64,000 nucleotides of DNA. Source: VAZQ01 sp963807865. Its GTDB lineage: Bacteria > Pseudomonadota > Alphaproteobacteria > Rhizobiales > Xanthobacteraceae. Of the stretch, positions 18,230-27,640 are shown in pieces. The stretch's first letter is position 1. Each line of letters starts with the position of its first letter. The DNA is taken from assembly GCA_963807865.1 (NCBI GenBank), contig CAWEDK010000017.1, forward strand, positions 397,729-461,728. Reading direction: 5' to 3'. Made by a program: the position numbers and the translations under genes. The notes under the pieces are model-generated. The model worked only from the letters and a program-made list of their open reading frames with translations. It was not told the DNA's origin and made no database searches.

Positions 18230-19400
18230 TCAAAACGGAACATTCTTGGGGAACAGAACGCGCGCGATATCCCTGAAGGTCGCACTGGCGACGTCGGGCT
18301 TGTCCTTCGGTTGCTGCTGGCTGTTGACGAACGCGATGATCGTCGCATCCATCTCCGGCAGGTAATAGGCTCCGGTGTTGTATCCCGTGATGCCGCCGGT
18401 GTAACCGAACCAGCCGGCCGAGCATCCGATGCCCAGACCGAATGCCATGTTCGGTTTGCCGATGGGAATGCACGTCAGGCGTTGCTTCTGGGTCGCCGCG
18501 CTGTTCACGGTTCCGGTGACGTAGGCTTTGACCCACGTCTTCATGTCCGCCATGTCGGAGATCATGGCGCCCGCCGCCCATGAGACCGATGGCGGCAGCG
18601 AGACGCTTTCGTCCTGCCAGACTCCCTTCGCGTCGAGCATGTAGCCATGCGCGTAAGGCGACGGCATCCCCGGATCGGTGACGGGGAAGGTCGTGTTGCG
18701 CAGCCCCAGCGGCACGAGAAGGCGGCTTTCGATCTGCCGCTCGATGGTATCTTTCGTCACCGCCTCGACGATCATGCCGAGCAGCATGTAGTTGGTGTTG
18801 CTGTAGTTGTAGCTGGGTGCCGGGCGCGAACAGCCGCGGCTGGTCGAGGGCCAATTGCAGCCAGTAGTGACGGTCGAATTTCGAATCCGGCTTGATGTCC
18901 AGCGCCTGGAACGCGGGCAGGGCATAAAGGTCGATCAGTCCGCTGCGCATCTCCGCCAGTTGCCGGATGGTGATGCGGTCGGCATCGGGCATCTTCACGT
19001 TGAGCTTGAACTTGGAAACGGGGTCGTCGAGGCCGAGCCGATCCTCCTGTACGAGTTGCAGCAGGACGGTGATGACGAACGTCTTGGTGTTGCTGCCGAT
19101 GCGGAACTTGTCGTTGACCGACATCGCAACATGCGGCGAGAGTTGGCCGGCTCCGATCCCTTTGACGAACGAACGGCCACCGGATGCCCAGACGCCGATG
19201 GCGGCGCCGGGCACCGGCTGACTGCCGCCATACGATTTGAGATTCGCCGTCACGGCCTGCTCGATCGCCGCCTGCGTCGCGGCGTCCAGGTTTGTCGTCG
19301 CTGCATCCAGCGCGTGCGACAGCCCGGAGCCTCCCGTCGCCGCCGCGAGGCAACAAGAGACGAAGGCGCCCAACCGAAAGTGCCGAATTGAGTTGATCAT
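18230..19400 (-). pseudogene. Serine hydrolase, class C beta-lactamase/DD-peptidase fold (one frameshift)
   Basis: A ~390-residue exported protein: signal peptide (residues ~10-30), then the active-site SxxK as Ser103-Asn-Thr-Lys106 in FRIGSNTKTF, the second motif Tyr-Ser-Asn in YNYSNTNY, and a late GYTGGITGYN that takes the place of the KTG/HTG element. Such proteins are D-aminopeptidase, carboxypeptidase or esterase-like enzymes rather than true beta-lactamases in most cases. A single frameshift near 18822 separates the two halves, both well conserved. The start at 19400 precedes the signal peptide. Confidence 0.82.
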
Positions 19401-19521
19401 GTTGCCTCTCAGCGAGATTGTCGCGGGATCATAGCCAGCTCCGACCGGCGCGTCGCGCCGGATCGCCGCAGTGCAGCCCTTCACGCTGCGCCTGCCGCAG
19501 AGAGCATTGCCGAAGTGCGAG

Positions 19522-21855
19522 CTACAGGTCGATCGTCCGCAGCCGAAGGGCGTTGAGCACCACGCTCACTGACGACAACGCCATCGCGGCGGCCGCCACG
19601 ACCGGCGAAAGCAGAATGCCGAACATCGGGTAGAGAATGCCGGCAGCGATCGGCACGCCAGCGGCGTTATAGACAAACGCCAGGAACAGGTTCTGCCGGA
19701 TGTTGCCCATGGTCGCGGCAGAGAGCTTGCGTGCCCGCACGATACCGACGAGATCGCCCTTTACCAGCGTAATGCCTGAGCTTTCGATCGCGACGTCGGT
19801 GCCGGTGCCCATCGCGATGCCGACATCGGCGGCGGCGAGCGCAGGTGCATCGTTCACGCCATCGCCCGCCATCGCTACCACGCGGCCGGCGCGTCGCAGG
19901 TCATCGACCACCTTGGCCTTGCCGTCCGGCAGCACCTCGGCTTCGACCTCGGCAATGCCGAGGCGGCGGGCGACCGCCTGCGCGGTGGTGCGATTGTCGC
20001 CGGTGAGCATCACCACGCGCAGGCCTGCCTCTGTGAGCGCCTTGAGCGCCTCCGGCGTCGTCGGCTTGACCGGATCGGCGATGGCAATGACGCCGGCAGG
20101 CTTGCCGTCGATCGCGACGAAGATCGCGGTCGCGCCGTCCTGTCGCAGGCGCTCGGCCTCATGATCCAGCGGATCCGTCGCGATGCCGAGTTCCGACAGG
20201 AACCTGGCATTGCCGATCGCGACGCGCCGGCGCTCGACCATGCCGACCGCGCCCTTGCCGGCCGGCGCGTCGAAGCCGAGCACCTGGACGAGTTCGAGGC
20301 GACGCTCGGCCGCGGCCGCGACGACCGCCTGCGCCAAGGGGTGTTCGCTCGCCCGCTCGACGCTGGCGGCAAAGCGCAGGATTTCGTTTTCCACGAAGCC
20401 GTGGCGCCGGAACGATGGCGACGACTTTCGGGCGTCCCTCGGTCAGCGTGCCGGTCTTGTCGACCACCAGCGTGTCGACCTTCTCCATCCGTTCGAGCGC
20501 CTCGGCGTTCCGGATGAGTACGCCGGCCTGCGCGCCGCGCCCGACGCCGACCATGATCGACATCGGCGTCGCAAGGCCGAGCGCGCACGGGCAAGCGATG
20601 ATCAGTACGCTGACCGCGGCGACGAGCGCGTAGGGCAGGCGCGGCTGCGGCCCGAACGTCGCCCAGGCGAGGAACGCGATGATGGCGACCGCGATGACCG
20701 CCGGCACGAACCAGCCTGAGACCTGATCGGCCAGCCGTTGGATCGGCGCGCGCGAGCGCTGCGCCGCGCTCACCATCTGCACGATCCGCGCGATGAGCGT
20801 GTCGCGGCCGACCTTGCCGGCGCGCATCACGAACGAGCCCGACTGGTTGACGGTGCCGCCGATGACCTTGGCTTCCGGTCTCCTTGGTGACCGGCATCGA
20901 CTCGCCTGTCACCATCGACTCGTCGATCGCCGAACGGCCTTCGATCACCTCGCCGTCGACCGGTACCTTTTCGCCGGGGCGCACCCGCAGCTGATCGCCG
21001 ACGCACCACCGCATCGAGCGACACTTCCTCGTCGTTGCCGTCCGCGTCGACACGGCGCGCGGTCTTGGGCGCAAGCTCGAGCAGCGCGCGTATCGCGCCG
21101 GACGTCGCTTCGCGGGCGCGCAGTTCCAGCACCTGGCCCGAGCAACACCAAAACAGTAATGACGGCGGCAGCTTCGAAATACACCGCCACCGCGCCATCG
21201 TGGCCGCGGAAGGCCGCCGGAAAGACGCCCGGCACCAGCGTCGCGATCACGCTGTAGACGTAGGCGACGCCAGTGCCCATCGCGATCAGCGTGAACATGT
21301 TGAGATTGCGCGTGACCAGCGACTGCCAGCCGCGCACGAAGAATGGCCAGCCCGCCCACAGCACAACCGGAGTGGCGAACGCGAACTGAATCCAGTTCGA
21401 GATGTTCTGGGCAATGAGGGCATGCGGCGCCGAGGAGGTGCGAGCCCATCTCCAGCGCAAACACCGGTGCGGTCAGCACGAGGCCGATCCAGAACCGCCG
21501 TGTCATGTCGGCGAGTTCGGGATTGGGTCCGGTGTCGGCGGTCGCGATCTCCGGTTCGAGCGCCATGCCGCAGATCGGGCACGTACCCGGTCCCGACTTG
21601 CCGAATTTCCGGGTGCATCGGACAGGTGTAGATAGCGCCTTCCGGCACGTCGTCGTGGGGTGGCGCGTTGGCGAGATATTTCTCCGGGTCGGCGGCAAAC
21701 TTGCTGCGGCATCCGGCGGAGCAGAAATAGTAGGGCGCACCGCGGTAGCTATGGCGGTGCGGCGTCGTGTGCGGATCGACCGTCATGCCGCAGACCGGAT
21801 CGAACGTGCTTCCAGCCGGCCCCGGGTGGCGATGCGCGTGCGAAGTTTCGGTCAT
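19522..21855 (-). pseudogene. copA: Copper-type P1B ATPase with YHS and heavy-metal-binding N-terminus (frameshifted)
   Basis: Rejoined frames give a ~775-residue heavy-metal-transporting P-type ATPase. The N-terminus carries a YHS domain (FDPVCGMTV, YYFCSAGC) and a Tyr-Thr-Cys-Pro-Met-His-Pro segment followed by CPICGMAL. The core has the actuator motif MVTGESMPV, the CPC ion-binding helix (ACPCALGLATP), the phosphorylation motif VVDKTGTLT, a SEHPLAQAV nucleotide-binding segment, and MAGDGVNDAPAL. CPC plus divergent csoR argues for Cu(I) export. At least four single-base shifts occur, between about 20390 and 21640. Transcription presumably starts in the 49-bp gap holding the CsoR palindrome. 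Confidence 0.88.
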
Positions 21856-21878
21856 GCTCCAGCCACCGCTTGCGACAG

Positions 21879-21895
21879 ATACCCCCTAGGGGTAT
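21879..21895. promoter_or_regulatory. CsoR operator
   Basis: ATACCCC-CTA-GGGGTAT, a perfect 7-bp inverted repeat with a 3-bp centre, in the short gap between the divergent copA-type ATPase and csoR. This is the consensus form of a CsoR/RcnR-family G-tract operator. One site can repress both genes until copper binds the regulator. Confidence 0.9.
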
Positions 21896-21904
21896 ATAGC
21901 GGGC

Positions 21905-22180
21905 ATGCGACAGGAAGCCAAGGCGTCATGTTTGCGGCGGCTCAACCGGATCGAGGGCCAGGTGCGCGGCCTCGTGCGGATGGTCGAGGCCGACCGCTAC
22001 TGTATCGACGTCATTACCCAGATTGCTGCGGTGCGGACGGCGTTACGGCGGGTTGAGGAGGAAATCCTCAAGGATCATGTGGGGCACTGCGTCGAGCACG
22101 CCATCACGAGCGGCAACAAGCGCGAACAGCGCCGCAAGGTCGGCGAACTTATGGAGGTCCTGAGCCGGGTCGAGCGTTAG
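21905..22180 (+). CDS. csoR: CsoR-family copper-sensing transcriptional repressor
   Basis: A 91-residue all-helical DUF156 protein. The N-terminal LRRLNRIEGQVRGLVRMV is the family hallmark. The metal ligands are present in the CsoR pattern: Cys33 in YCIDVITQ and His58/Cys62 in HVGHCVEH, as in Cu(I)-sensing members (RcnR-type nickel sensors differ by an N-terminal His). It is divergent from the copper ATPase across a perfect CsoR operator, so autoregulation and control of copA are expected. Confidence 0.93.
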   Translation: MRQEAKASCLRRLNRIEGQVRGLVRMVEADRYCIDVITQIAAVRTALRRVEEEILKDHVGHCVEHAITSGNKREQRRKVGELMEVLSRVER

Positions 22181-22342
22181 TCTGGCGCGATCTTGCTTGG
22201 CGTGCGTGGTCGTAGCCGGGCAATAGCCGAACAGCGCGCTGCGAGCGGAATGCTGCCGATTCGGCCGACCCAGTTCTCGCTCGCTTTGGAAACCTGATAG
22301 CCAGAGCCGCGCTTGCCGGCCCCTTGAGATGGAGCATCCGGG

Positions 22343-23365
22343 CTACCTGAACCGCTCGCGCGCCAGTGCGGCGCCACGCCCGAGCGCGGCGAGCTTGGCA
22401 TAGGCGATGTCCCAGCGCATCGGCGCCATGCCACAGTTGGTGCCAGCCACGATGCTCTCGCGCGGCAGGAATTTCATGGCTTCGCCGATCACGGCCGCGA
22501 CCTGTTCGGGCGTCTCGATCTCGTCGCTGGCGACGTCGATGACGCCGATCTGAACCTTCTTGCCGGCCAGCAGGCCCAGCATATTCATCGGCACTCGCGA
22601 GTGGATGCATTCCAGCGAAACTTCATCGATCCGGCTGCGCGCAAGTGCCGGAAACGTGGTTTCGTATTGCCGCCACTCGTGGCCGAGCGTCGCCTTCCAG
22701 TCGATATTGGCCTTGATGCCGTAGCCGTAGCAGATGTGAACCGCCGTCGTGCAGGTCAGCCCCGCGATGGCGCGATGCAGTGCCTCGACGCCCCAGCCGG
22801 CAACTTCATCCATGTAGACGTTGAACGCCGGCTCGTCGAACTGGATAACATCGACGCCGTCGGCTGCAAGTGCCCGCGCCTCGGCGTTCAGGACGTCGGC
22901 GAATGCCATCGCCATCGTGATCCGGTCGCCGTAATGCGCATCCGCGATTGTGTCCACGATGGTCATCGGTCCGGGCAGCGTGAACTTGAGTTTGCGAGTG
23001 GTGTGGGCGCGCGTTAGCTGCGCTTCGCGGCCGTGGACGCGGCCCTTGAGCCGCAGCGCGCCCGTGACCGTCGGCACCATCGCTTTGTAGCGGTCGGCGC
23101 GGATTCCCATCTCGACCTTGCGGTCGAAATCGATGCCGTCGACGTGTTCCAGGAAGCCGTGCACGAAATGCTGCCGCGACTGCTCGCCGTCGGTGACGAT
23201 GTCGATGCCGCAATCCTCCTGCAGCTTGAGCGCGAGCAGCGTGGCATCGCGCTTGGCATCGTCGAGCGCGGCGCCTTGCAGCCGCCATTGCGGCCAGAGC
23301 TTGTTTGGCTCCGCCAGCCAGGCGGGCTTCGGCAGGCTGCCGGCGATCGTGGTTTCGAACATCAT
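22343..23365 (-). CDS. MetE-like methyltransferase domain protein (catalytic-half methionine synthase family)
   Basis: A 340-residue cobalamin-independent methionine-synthase-type TIM barrel without the N-terminal half of MetE. Zinc ligands are all identifiable: His210 and Cys212 in AVHICYGYG, Glu252 in LECIHS, and Cys311 in AGTNCGM. The SLPKP opening and DGEQSRQHF segment are also typical. Single-domain enzymes of this kind methylate homocysteine or demethylate other methyl donors. Its ATG overlaps the stop of the FAD monooxygenase by 4 bp (ATGA), so the two are translated together. Confidence 0.82.
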   Translation of the reverse strand: MMFETTIAGSLPKPAWLAEPNKLWPQWRLQGAALDDAKRDATLLALKLQEDCGIDIVTDGEQSRQHFVHGFLEHVDGIDFDRKVEMGIRADRYKAMVPTVTGALRLKGRVHGREAQLTRAHTTRKLKFTLPGPMTIVDTIADAHYGDRITMAMAFADVLNAEARALAADGVDVIQFDEPAFNVYMDEVAGWGVEALHRAIAGLTCTTAVHICYGYGIKANIDWKATLGHEWRQYETTFPALARSRIDEVSLECIHSRVPMNMLGLLAGKKVQIGVIDVASDEIETPEQVAAVIGEAMKFLPRESIVAGTNCGMAPMRWDIAYAKLAALGRGAALARERFR

Positions 23366-24576
23366 GATGTCTTGCCCCCCTCTGGCGGCTGCCATCCGTA
23401 AAGCCAATCATAGCGCCGGATGAGGTGATCGCCGCCCATCACGATAAGTGCCAGATTGCGCAGGGCCGCGTTAGCTCCGCCGAGATGATAGGTCGTGCCG
23501 TTGTGCCGCGCTGCGCGTTGCGCGCGCGCCGTACGGGCGCGCCGTTGGCGTTCATAGTTGCGCATGGCGTGCGGGATATTGTCCGGCATGGCGGCGAGGC
23601 ATTGGCCGAGCACCGCCGCATCCTCGATCGCCATCGCGCCGCCCTGCGCCAGGAACGGTAGCATGGGATGTGCTGCATCGCCCAGCATCGTGACCGGGCC
23701 GTCGCCCCAGCGGCGGAGCGGGTTGCGATCGTAGAGCGCCCACTTCTGCCACCGCTGGGGAGCGGCCAGAAGCATCTGGACCTCTCTAGGCCATATCGTC
23801 GGCGGGAACCGGTCGATCACCTCCCGGGGTTCGGCCGGTGCGTTCCAGCCCTGATCTGCCCATCGGTCATGAACGATTGCCACGACGTTGATCAGGCGTC
23901 CGCCTTTGACCGGGTAGTGAACGAGATGAGCGTTCTTTCCGAGCCAGAGATGGACGGTTGGCTCGCGCAGATGGGCGGCAACCTCCTCGGCCGGCGCCAG
24001 CGCCCGCCAGGCGGTGTGATCGGCAAAGCGCGGCGGGGTTGCGTCGCCGAGCCGGTGGCGCAGGCCTGACCACAGGCCGTCGGCGACGACGAGCGCGACG
24101 CCCCGCGCCGCCACCGGGCGGCCGTCGGCGGTGAGGCCGGCGACAGTGACACCCTCGCGATCATGCGCAAAATCCTCCACCCGTACGCCCAGGTGCAGTT
24201 TGATGTCGGGATGCGCCAGCACCGCCTCGACCAGCGCCGCCTGGAGGTCGCCGCGGTGAATGACCCAATACGGCGCGCCGTAACGCTGCGCGATCGTGGC
24301 GCCGAGCGGCGCTCGCGCCAGCACCCGGCCGGAGGGCACGGTCATGACCTTGAGTTCCTCGGGGACGACGAGGTTGGGCGACAGGCGGTCATGAAGCCCA
24401 AGCGCCAGCAGCACGCGCGACGCATTGGGCGAAAGCTGGATGCCGGCCCCGGCTTCCTCCAGCCGTTCGGCCTGCTCGTAGACCGCCACCCGGAAACCGG
24501 CCTGCGCAATTGCCAGCGCCGCGGTGAGGCCGCCAATCCCGGCGCCGGCGATCATGACGGTGCGCGAGGCGGCCAC
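23362..24576 (-). CDS. FAD-dependent monooxygenase (salicylate/3-hydroxybenzoate hydroxylase type)
   Basis: A 404-residue class A flavoprotein monooxygenase. The N-terminal Rossmann GAGIGG (about residues 11-16), the GIQLSPNASRVL segment, and the C-terminal FAD-ribityl motif GDAAHPMLPFLAQGG identify the UbiH/NahG-like group. These enzymes hydroxylate aromatic rings using NAD(P)H and O2. Coupling by ATGA overlap to a MetE-like protein suggests that hydroxylation and methyl transfer act on one substrate, or that the pair degrades a methylated aromatic; this is inference. Confidence 0.88.
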   Translation of the reverse strand: MAASRTVMIAGAGIGGLTAALAIAQAGFRVAVYEQAERLEEAGAGIQLSPNASRVLLALGLHDRLSPNLVVPEELKVMTVPSGRVLARAPLGATIAQRYGAPYWVIHRGDLQAALVEAVLAHPDIKLHLGVRVEDFAHDREGVTVAGLTADGRPVAARGVALVVADGLWSGLRHRLGDATPPRFADHTAWRALAPAEEVAAHLREPTVHLWLGKNAHLVHYPVKGGRLINVVAIVHDRWADQGWNAPAEPREVIDRFPPTIWPREVQMLLAAPQRWQKWALYDRNPLRRWGDGPVTMLGDAAHPMLPFLAQGGAMAIEDAAVLGQCLAAMPDNIPHAMRNYERQRRARTARAQRAARHNGTTYHLGGANAALRNLALIVMGGDHLIRRYDWLYGWQPPEGGKTS

Positions 24577-24598
24577 GGGACGATCTCCGCCGCGAATG

Positions 24599-24847
24599 TC
24601 AGGCGGTCGCGGTTTCCTTCAGGGCGCAGTCCGCCGGCCGTGCCGCATGCGGATCGAGCGCGGGATCATGGCGGAACAGGGTCGAGCAATACGGGCAGAT
24701 GATCTCTTCGGCGTCGCCCATGTCGAGGAAGACATGCGGATGGTCGAACGGCGGCACTTCGCCGATGCACATGAATTCCCGGGCGCCGATCTCGATCACC
24801 GGCACGCCTGGGGTGTTGTGGAAATGGGGAACGACGTGGTCGGTCAT
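24599..24847 (-). CDS. Zinc-finger (zf-CHCC) protein, NDUFS6-like
   Basis: An 82-residue protein with the zf-CHCC arrangement: Cys27, His38, Cys51 and Cys54 (the last two in CPYC). This domain is that of mitochondrial complex I subunit NDUFS6 and its small alphaproteobacterial homologues, which assist or form part of NADH dehydrogenase. The start at 24847 is chosen because the upstream in-frame sequence is unrelated low-complexity sequence. It lies upstream of, and on the same strand as, the monooxygenase (22 bp gap), so co-transcription is possible. Confidence 0.85.
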   Translation of the reverse strand: MTDHVVPHFHNTPGVPVIEIGAREFMCIGEVPPFDHPHVFLDMGDAEEIICPYCSTLFRHDPALDPHAARPADCALKETATA

Positions 24848-24983
24848 GTCCTGAGCCTTCTTCCGCCCGTCCTGAGCGGTCTTCCGCCCTGTTCCCCGGT
24901 CGTGCCGAGCCGGGGAGGGCGTGCGGCGGCACCTTAGCCAGCCGGGCCGGCAATTCCTAGGCCGGGCCAAAAGCCCGGAATTA

Positions 24984-25086
24984 GCGGTTCTTCCCGCGCT
25001 CGCAGCGGCTCTTCCCGCGACCGAAGCGGTCTTCCCGCGGCTCAGGCGGCTCCTCCCGCCGGCCGAAGAGGGTCTTCCTCGGCCGC
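24984..25086. repeat. Degenerate ~21-bp tandem repeat (about 5 units)
   Basis: Units beginning GCGGTTCTTCCCGCG-like recur at 24984, 25005, 25026, 25046 and about 25066, with period 20-21 bp and a core of GCGG-Y-TCTTCCCGCG. They lie in the divergent gap between the zinc-finger gene (minus) and the large membrane protein (plus). On the minus strand the 21-bp period would read as basic heptads, but that open frame has no recognisable start context. Not CRISPR: there are no spacers and the units differ. Confidence 0.65.
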
Positions 25087-25174
25087 GGCCGCAGCGTTAA
25101 TGGATCGCTGGATTTTTCCGTCGCGCCATCTTGTCCGGCAGGATATGAATACCGACGTGAGGCCGGTGTAGGAG

Positions 25175-26497
25175 ATGGCATCGATGACCGGAGCGCGGAT
25201 CGCCGTGCCGCTGTGGTTGGCGGTCGCCGCGGTCATTGCGGCGCTGGCGCTCGTTCCGCTCGCGCTCGAATCCGGCAAGCTCATCGCCGCCCAGGACGAC
25301 CCGGTGGCGCTGGCCGATCATGCCGTCAGCCGCCTGCTGGATTCCTCCGTCGCCGCGCGGGAGATCGACGCGGCGCTGGCCGCCGACGACGCCGACCTTG
25401 CCAACAGCTTCCTCGAACTCGCCCGCGAGCAGAACGTGCCGGTCGATCCGGCGCGGGCCGCCAAGGTCGAGGCCGCCAACTCGATCGCGGCCAGCGCGCA
25501 GCGCAACATCCAGAACTTCGCCAAGGGCCTCGTCATCGGCGAGCCGGACGATGCCGTGGGCCTCGCCGGCACCGCGCTCGGCGACCTCTTCGTGTTCGGC
25601 GACATCCGCGATGCGGTGCGCGAAGGCTCGCGGCTCGCCTCCGGGCAGGAGGCCGACGAACTGATCCTCGGACTTGCCGCCGTCGGGCTGGCGATTACGG
25701 CCGGCACTTATGTCTCGTTCGGCGCCGCCGTTCCGGCGCGCGTGGGCTTGACCGTCGTGAAGGCAGCACGCAAGACCGGCAAGATCACGAGCGGGATGGC
25801 TGCCTGGATCAGCCGCTCGGTACGCGAGGTGGTCGATGTCCCGGCGGTCAAGCGCGCGATCGGCAACGCGTCGATCCTGCAGCCGACCGCGGCGGTGCGC
25901 GGCGTGCGCGAGGCCGTGAAGATCGAGAAGGCTGACGGCCTGGTCAAACTGGTCGGCGATGTCGGCCGCGTGCAGAGCAAGGCCGGCACCAAGGCGGCGC
26001 TCGACGGCCTCAAGCTGGCCGACAATCCGAAGGACATGGCCAAGGTCGCGACGCTCGCAACCGCCAAGGGCGGCAAGACTCGCGCCATCCTCAAGCTCGC
26101 CGGCCGCAGCGCCATCATGCTGACGATGGCAACGTGGAATCTCGCCATGTGGATCTTCTGGGCGGTCTTTGTCGCGCTGAAGTTCGTCACCCTGCTCAAG
26201 CGCATGACCGAGCGCTCGACCGAACGCTACTGCGCCCGCCGTCGTGCCCGGATCGCGCGCCGGCAGCGCGCCTTGGCCCGCCGCCAGGCGGCGTTGGAAA
26301 TCGCGCAGCGCGCGGCGCAACTCGACGCCGCGCAGGAATGCCCGGTGAGTTCTTCCTCCTCGTCGAATGTGATCCCGACGGTCCAGAGCACCGGAAGCAG
26401 GCTGCGGCGGCGGTTCGAACGTGCGGTGCTGCGCCGGCGGCTGCCGCCTGCCAGCGACGCCATCACGGCATTTCCCGGCGCGCTGCGCACTGCCTAG
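25175..26497 (+). CDS. Large membrane-associated protein, unknown
   Basis: A 440-residue protein with an N-terminal hydrophobic segment (about residues 8-28), a central Ala-rich helical region, a second hydrophobic stretch near 165-190 and a strong one near 313-337 (WNLAMWIFWAVFVALKF), then a strongly basic Arg-rich tail (ARRRARIARRQRALARR). No catalytic motif is visible. Codon usage is uniformly GC-rich and like its neighbours, so coding is well supported. ATG at 25175 or 25184 could start. I do not recognise the family. Confidence 0.7.
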   Translation: MASMTGARIAVPLWLAVAAVIAALALVPLALESGKLIAAQDDPVALADHAVSRLLDSSVAAREIDAALAADDADLANSFLELAREQNVPVDPARAAKVEAANSIAASAQRNIQNFAKGLVIGEPDDAVGLAGTALGDLFVFGDIRDAVREGSRLASGQEADELILGLAAVGLAITAGTYVSFGAAVPARVGLTVVKAARKTGKITSGMAAWISRSVREVVDVPAVKRAIGNASILQPTAAVRGVREAVKIEKADGLVKLVGDVGRVQSKAGTKAALDGLKLADNPKDMAKVATLATAKGGKTRAILKLAGRSAIMLTMATWNLAMWIFWAVFVALKFVTLLKRMTERSTERYCARRRARIARRQRALARRQAALEIAQRAAQLDAAQECPVSSSSSSNVIPTVQSTGSRLRRRFERAVLRRRLPPASDAITAFPGALRTA

Positions 26498-26613
26498 TGG
26501 TCCGATTCCAACATTCGCATCCTATTTCGGCAGCTCCTTTGCGAACGTTGGAATTGCGAGCCCGCGGCTAGCACTACTGTGTCGGAAAATATTTTAGCGG
26601 AGTCGAGGGCCGC

Positions 26614-26769
26614 TGTTATCGCGCCCTCTCCCCTTGCGGGAGAGGGCAGCCGCAGCGGTTCAACAACAAGAATGGGTGAGGGGGCGGTCTCGCCATGACC
26701 CCTCACCCATCTGAACGTGTTGAAGCCACGGCGCAGCCCTCTCCCGCAAGGGGAGAGGGCGCAATAACA
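26614..26769. repeat. 156-bp nested palindromic element (MITE/REP-like)
   Basis: 34-bp inverted arms at 26614-26647 and 26736-26769 differ at one base. Within them lie a second pair, ATGGGTGAGGGG (26672-26683) and CCCCTCACCCAT (26699-26710), and a TTCAACA/TGTTGAA pair. The RNA would fold into one long hairpin. The arm core CCCTCTCCCC-TTGCGGGAGAGGG is a widespread dispersed repeat in this bacterial order. It fills the gap between two genes on the same strand and has no coding capacity. Confidence 0.85.
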
Positions 26770-26887
26770 ATGACCGCGACCGCGGCCAGTATCGTGTCGC
26801 GATGTTTCTGACGCAGTAGTGCTAGAGTGGATAGCGAATATCCAATCCACTCCGCTAGCGCCCGTTGGCGATAACGATCGGCATAGC

Positions 26888-27640
26888 ATGCAGCGCTTTC
26901 ACCACGGCAACGTCGAGCTGGCATTTCTGGACGAGGGCGAGGGCGAGCCGATCGTTCTCGTTCATGGCTTTGCCTCGAACGCCGCCGTCAACTGGGTTCA
27001 TCCAAGCTGGGTCACGACGCTGACCCGAGCCGGCCGGCGCGTCATCGCGTTCGACAATCGCGGCCATGGCGGGTCGACCAAACTCTACGATCCGGCGGCC
27101 TATCATAGCGCCACCATGGCGGGGGACGTCCGCGCGCTGCTCGATCACCTCGGCATCGCGCGCGCCGACGTGATGGGCTACTCGATGGGCGCGCGCATCA
27201 CGGCCTTTCTGGCGCTCGATCATCCGGAGCGCGTGCGCAGCGCGACCTTCGGTGGTCTCGGCATCAATCTGGTCGACGGCCAGGCGCTGCCGCCGTCGGT
27301 CGCCGACGCGATGGAGGCGCCATCGCTCGCCGACGTGCAGGATCCGTTCGGCCGCACATTCCGTGCGTTTGCCGAGCAGACCAAATCGGACCTCAAGGCG
27401 CTGGCAGCTTGCATCCGCGGGTCGCGCCAGGCGCTGTCGCGAACCGAAGTCGCGACCATTCGCGTGCCGGTCCTGGTCGCGGTCGGCACCAAGGACTTTG
27501 TTGCCGGATCGCCGCACGAGCTTGCCGCGCTGATCCCCGGCGCGCAGGCGCTCGATATTGCCGGACGCGACCACATGCTCGCGGTCGGCGACAAGGCGTT
27601 CAAACAGGACCTGCTGGATTTCCTTGTCGCGCGGCCGTAA
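26888..27640 (+). CDS. Alpha/beta-fold hydrolase
   Basis: A 250-residue soluble hydrolase. The nucleophile elbow GYSMGAR gives Ser99; the oxyanion segment is VLVHGFAS; the acid is likely the Asp in VGTKDFV (about 204) and the base His in GRDHML (about 231). It resembles 3-oxoadipate enol-lactonase and BPHL-like enzymes in layout, but no aromatic cluster is adjacent. The start at 26888 is chosen because the protein fold begins there and upstream sequence is intergenic in character. Confidence 0.88.
   Translation: MQRFHHGNVELAFLDEGEGEPIVLVHGFASNAAVNWVHPSWVTTLTRAGRRVIAFDNRGHGGSTKLYDPAAYHSATMAGDVRALLDHLGIARADVMGYSMGARITAFLALDHPERVRSATFGGLGINLVDGQALPPSVADAMEAPSLADVQDPFGRTFRAFAEQTKSDLKALAACIRGSRQALSRTEVATIRVPVLVAVGTKDFVAGSPHELAALIPGAQALDIAGRDHMLAVGDKAFKQDLLDFLVARP

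Noticed and set aside
18230..19400. Antibiotic-resistance beta-lactamase
   Set aside because: The fold is shared, but the KTG position reads YTGG and the overall sequence is of the broad serine-hydrolase group; resistance is not supported.
23033..24069. Long plus-strand frames opposite the MetE-like and monooxygenase genes
   Set aside because: They mirror the third-codon-position bias of the minus-strand genes and match no family; high-GC shadows.
24984..25086. CRISPR-like array
   Set aside because: The units differ and are contiguous, without constant repeats or unique spacers, and no cas genes are present.
24981..25181. Minus-strand 66-residue basic heptad-repeat protein over the tandem repeat
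   Set aside because: It overlaps the start of the membrane-protein gene, has no ribosome-binding site, and its composition follows directly from the 21-bp repeat.
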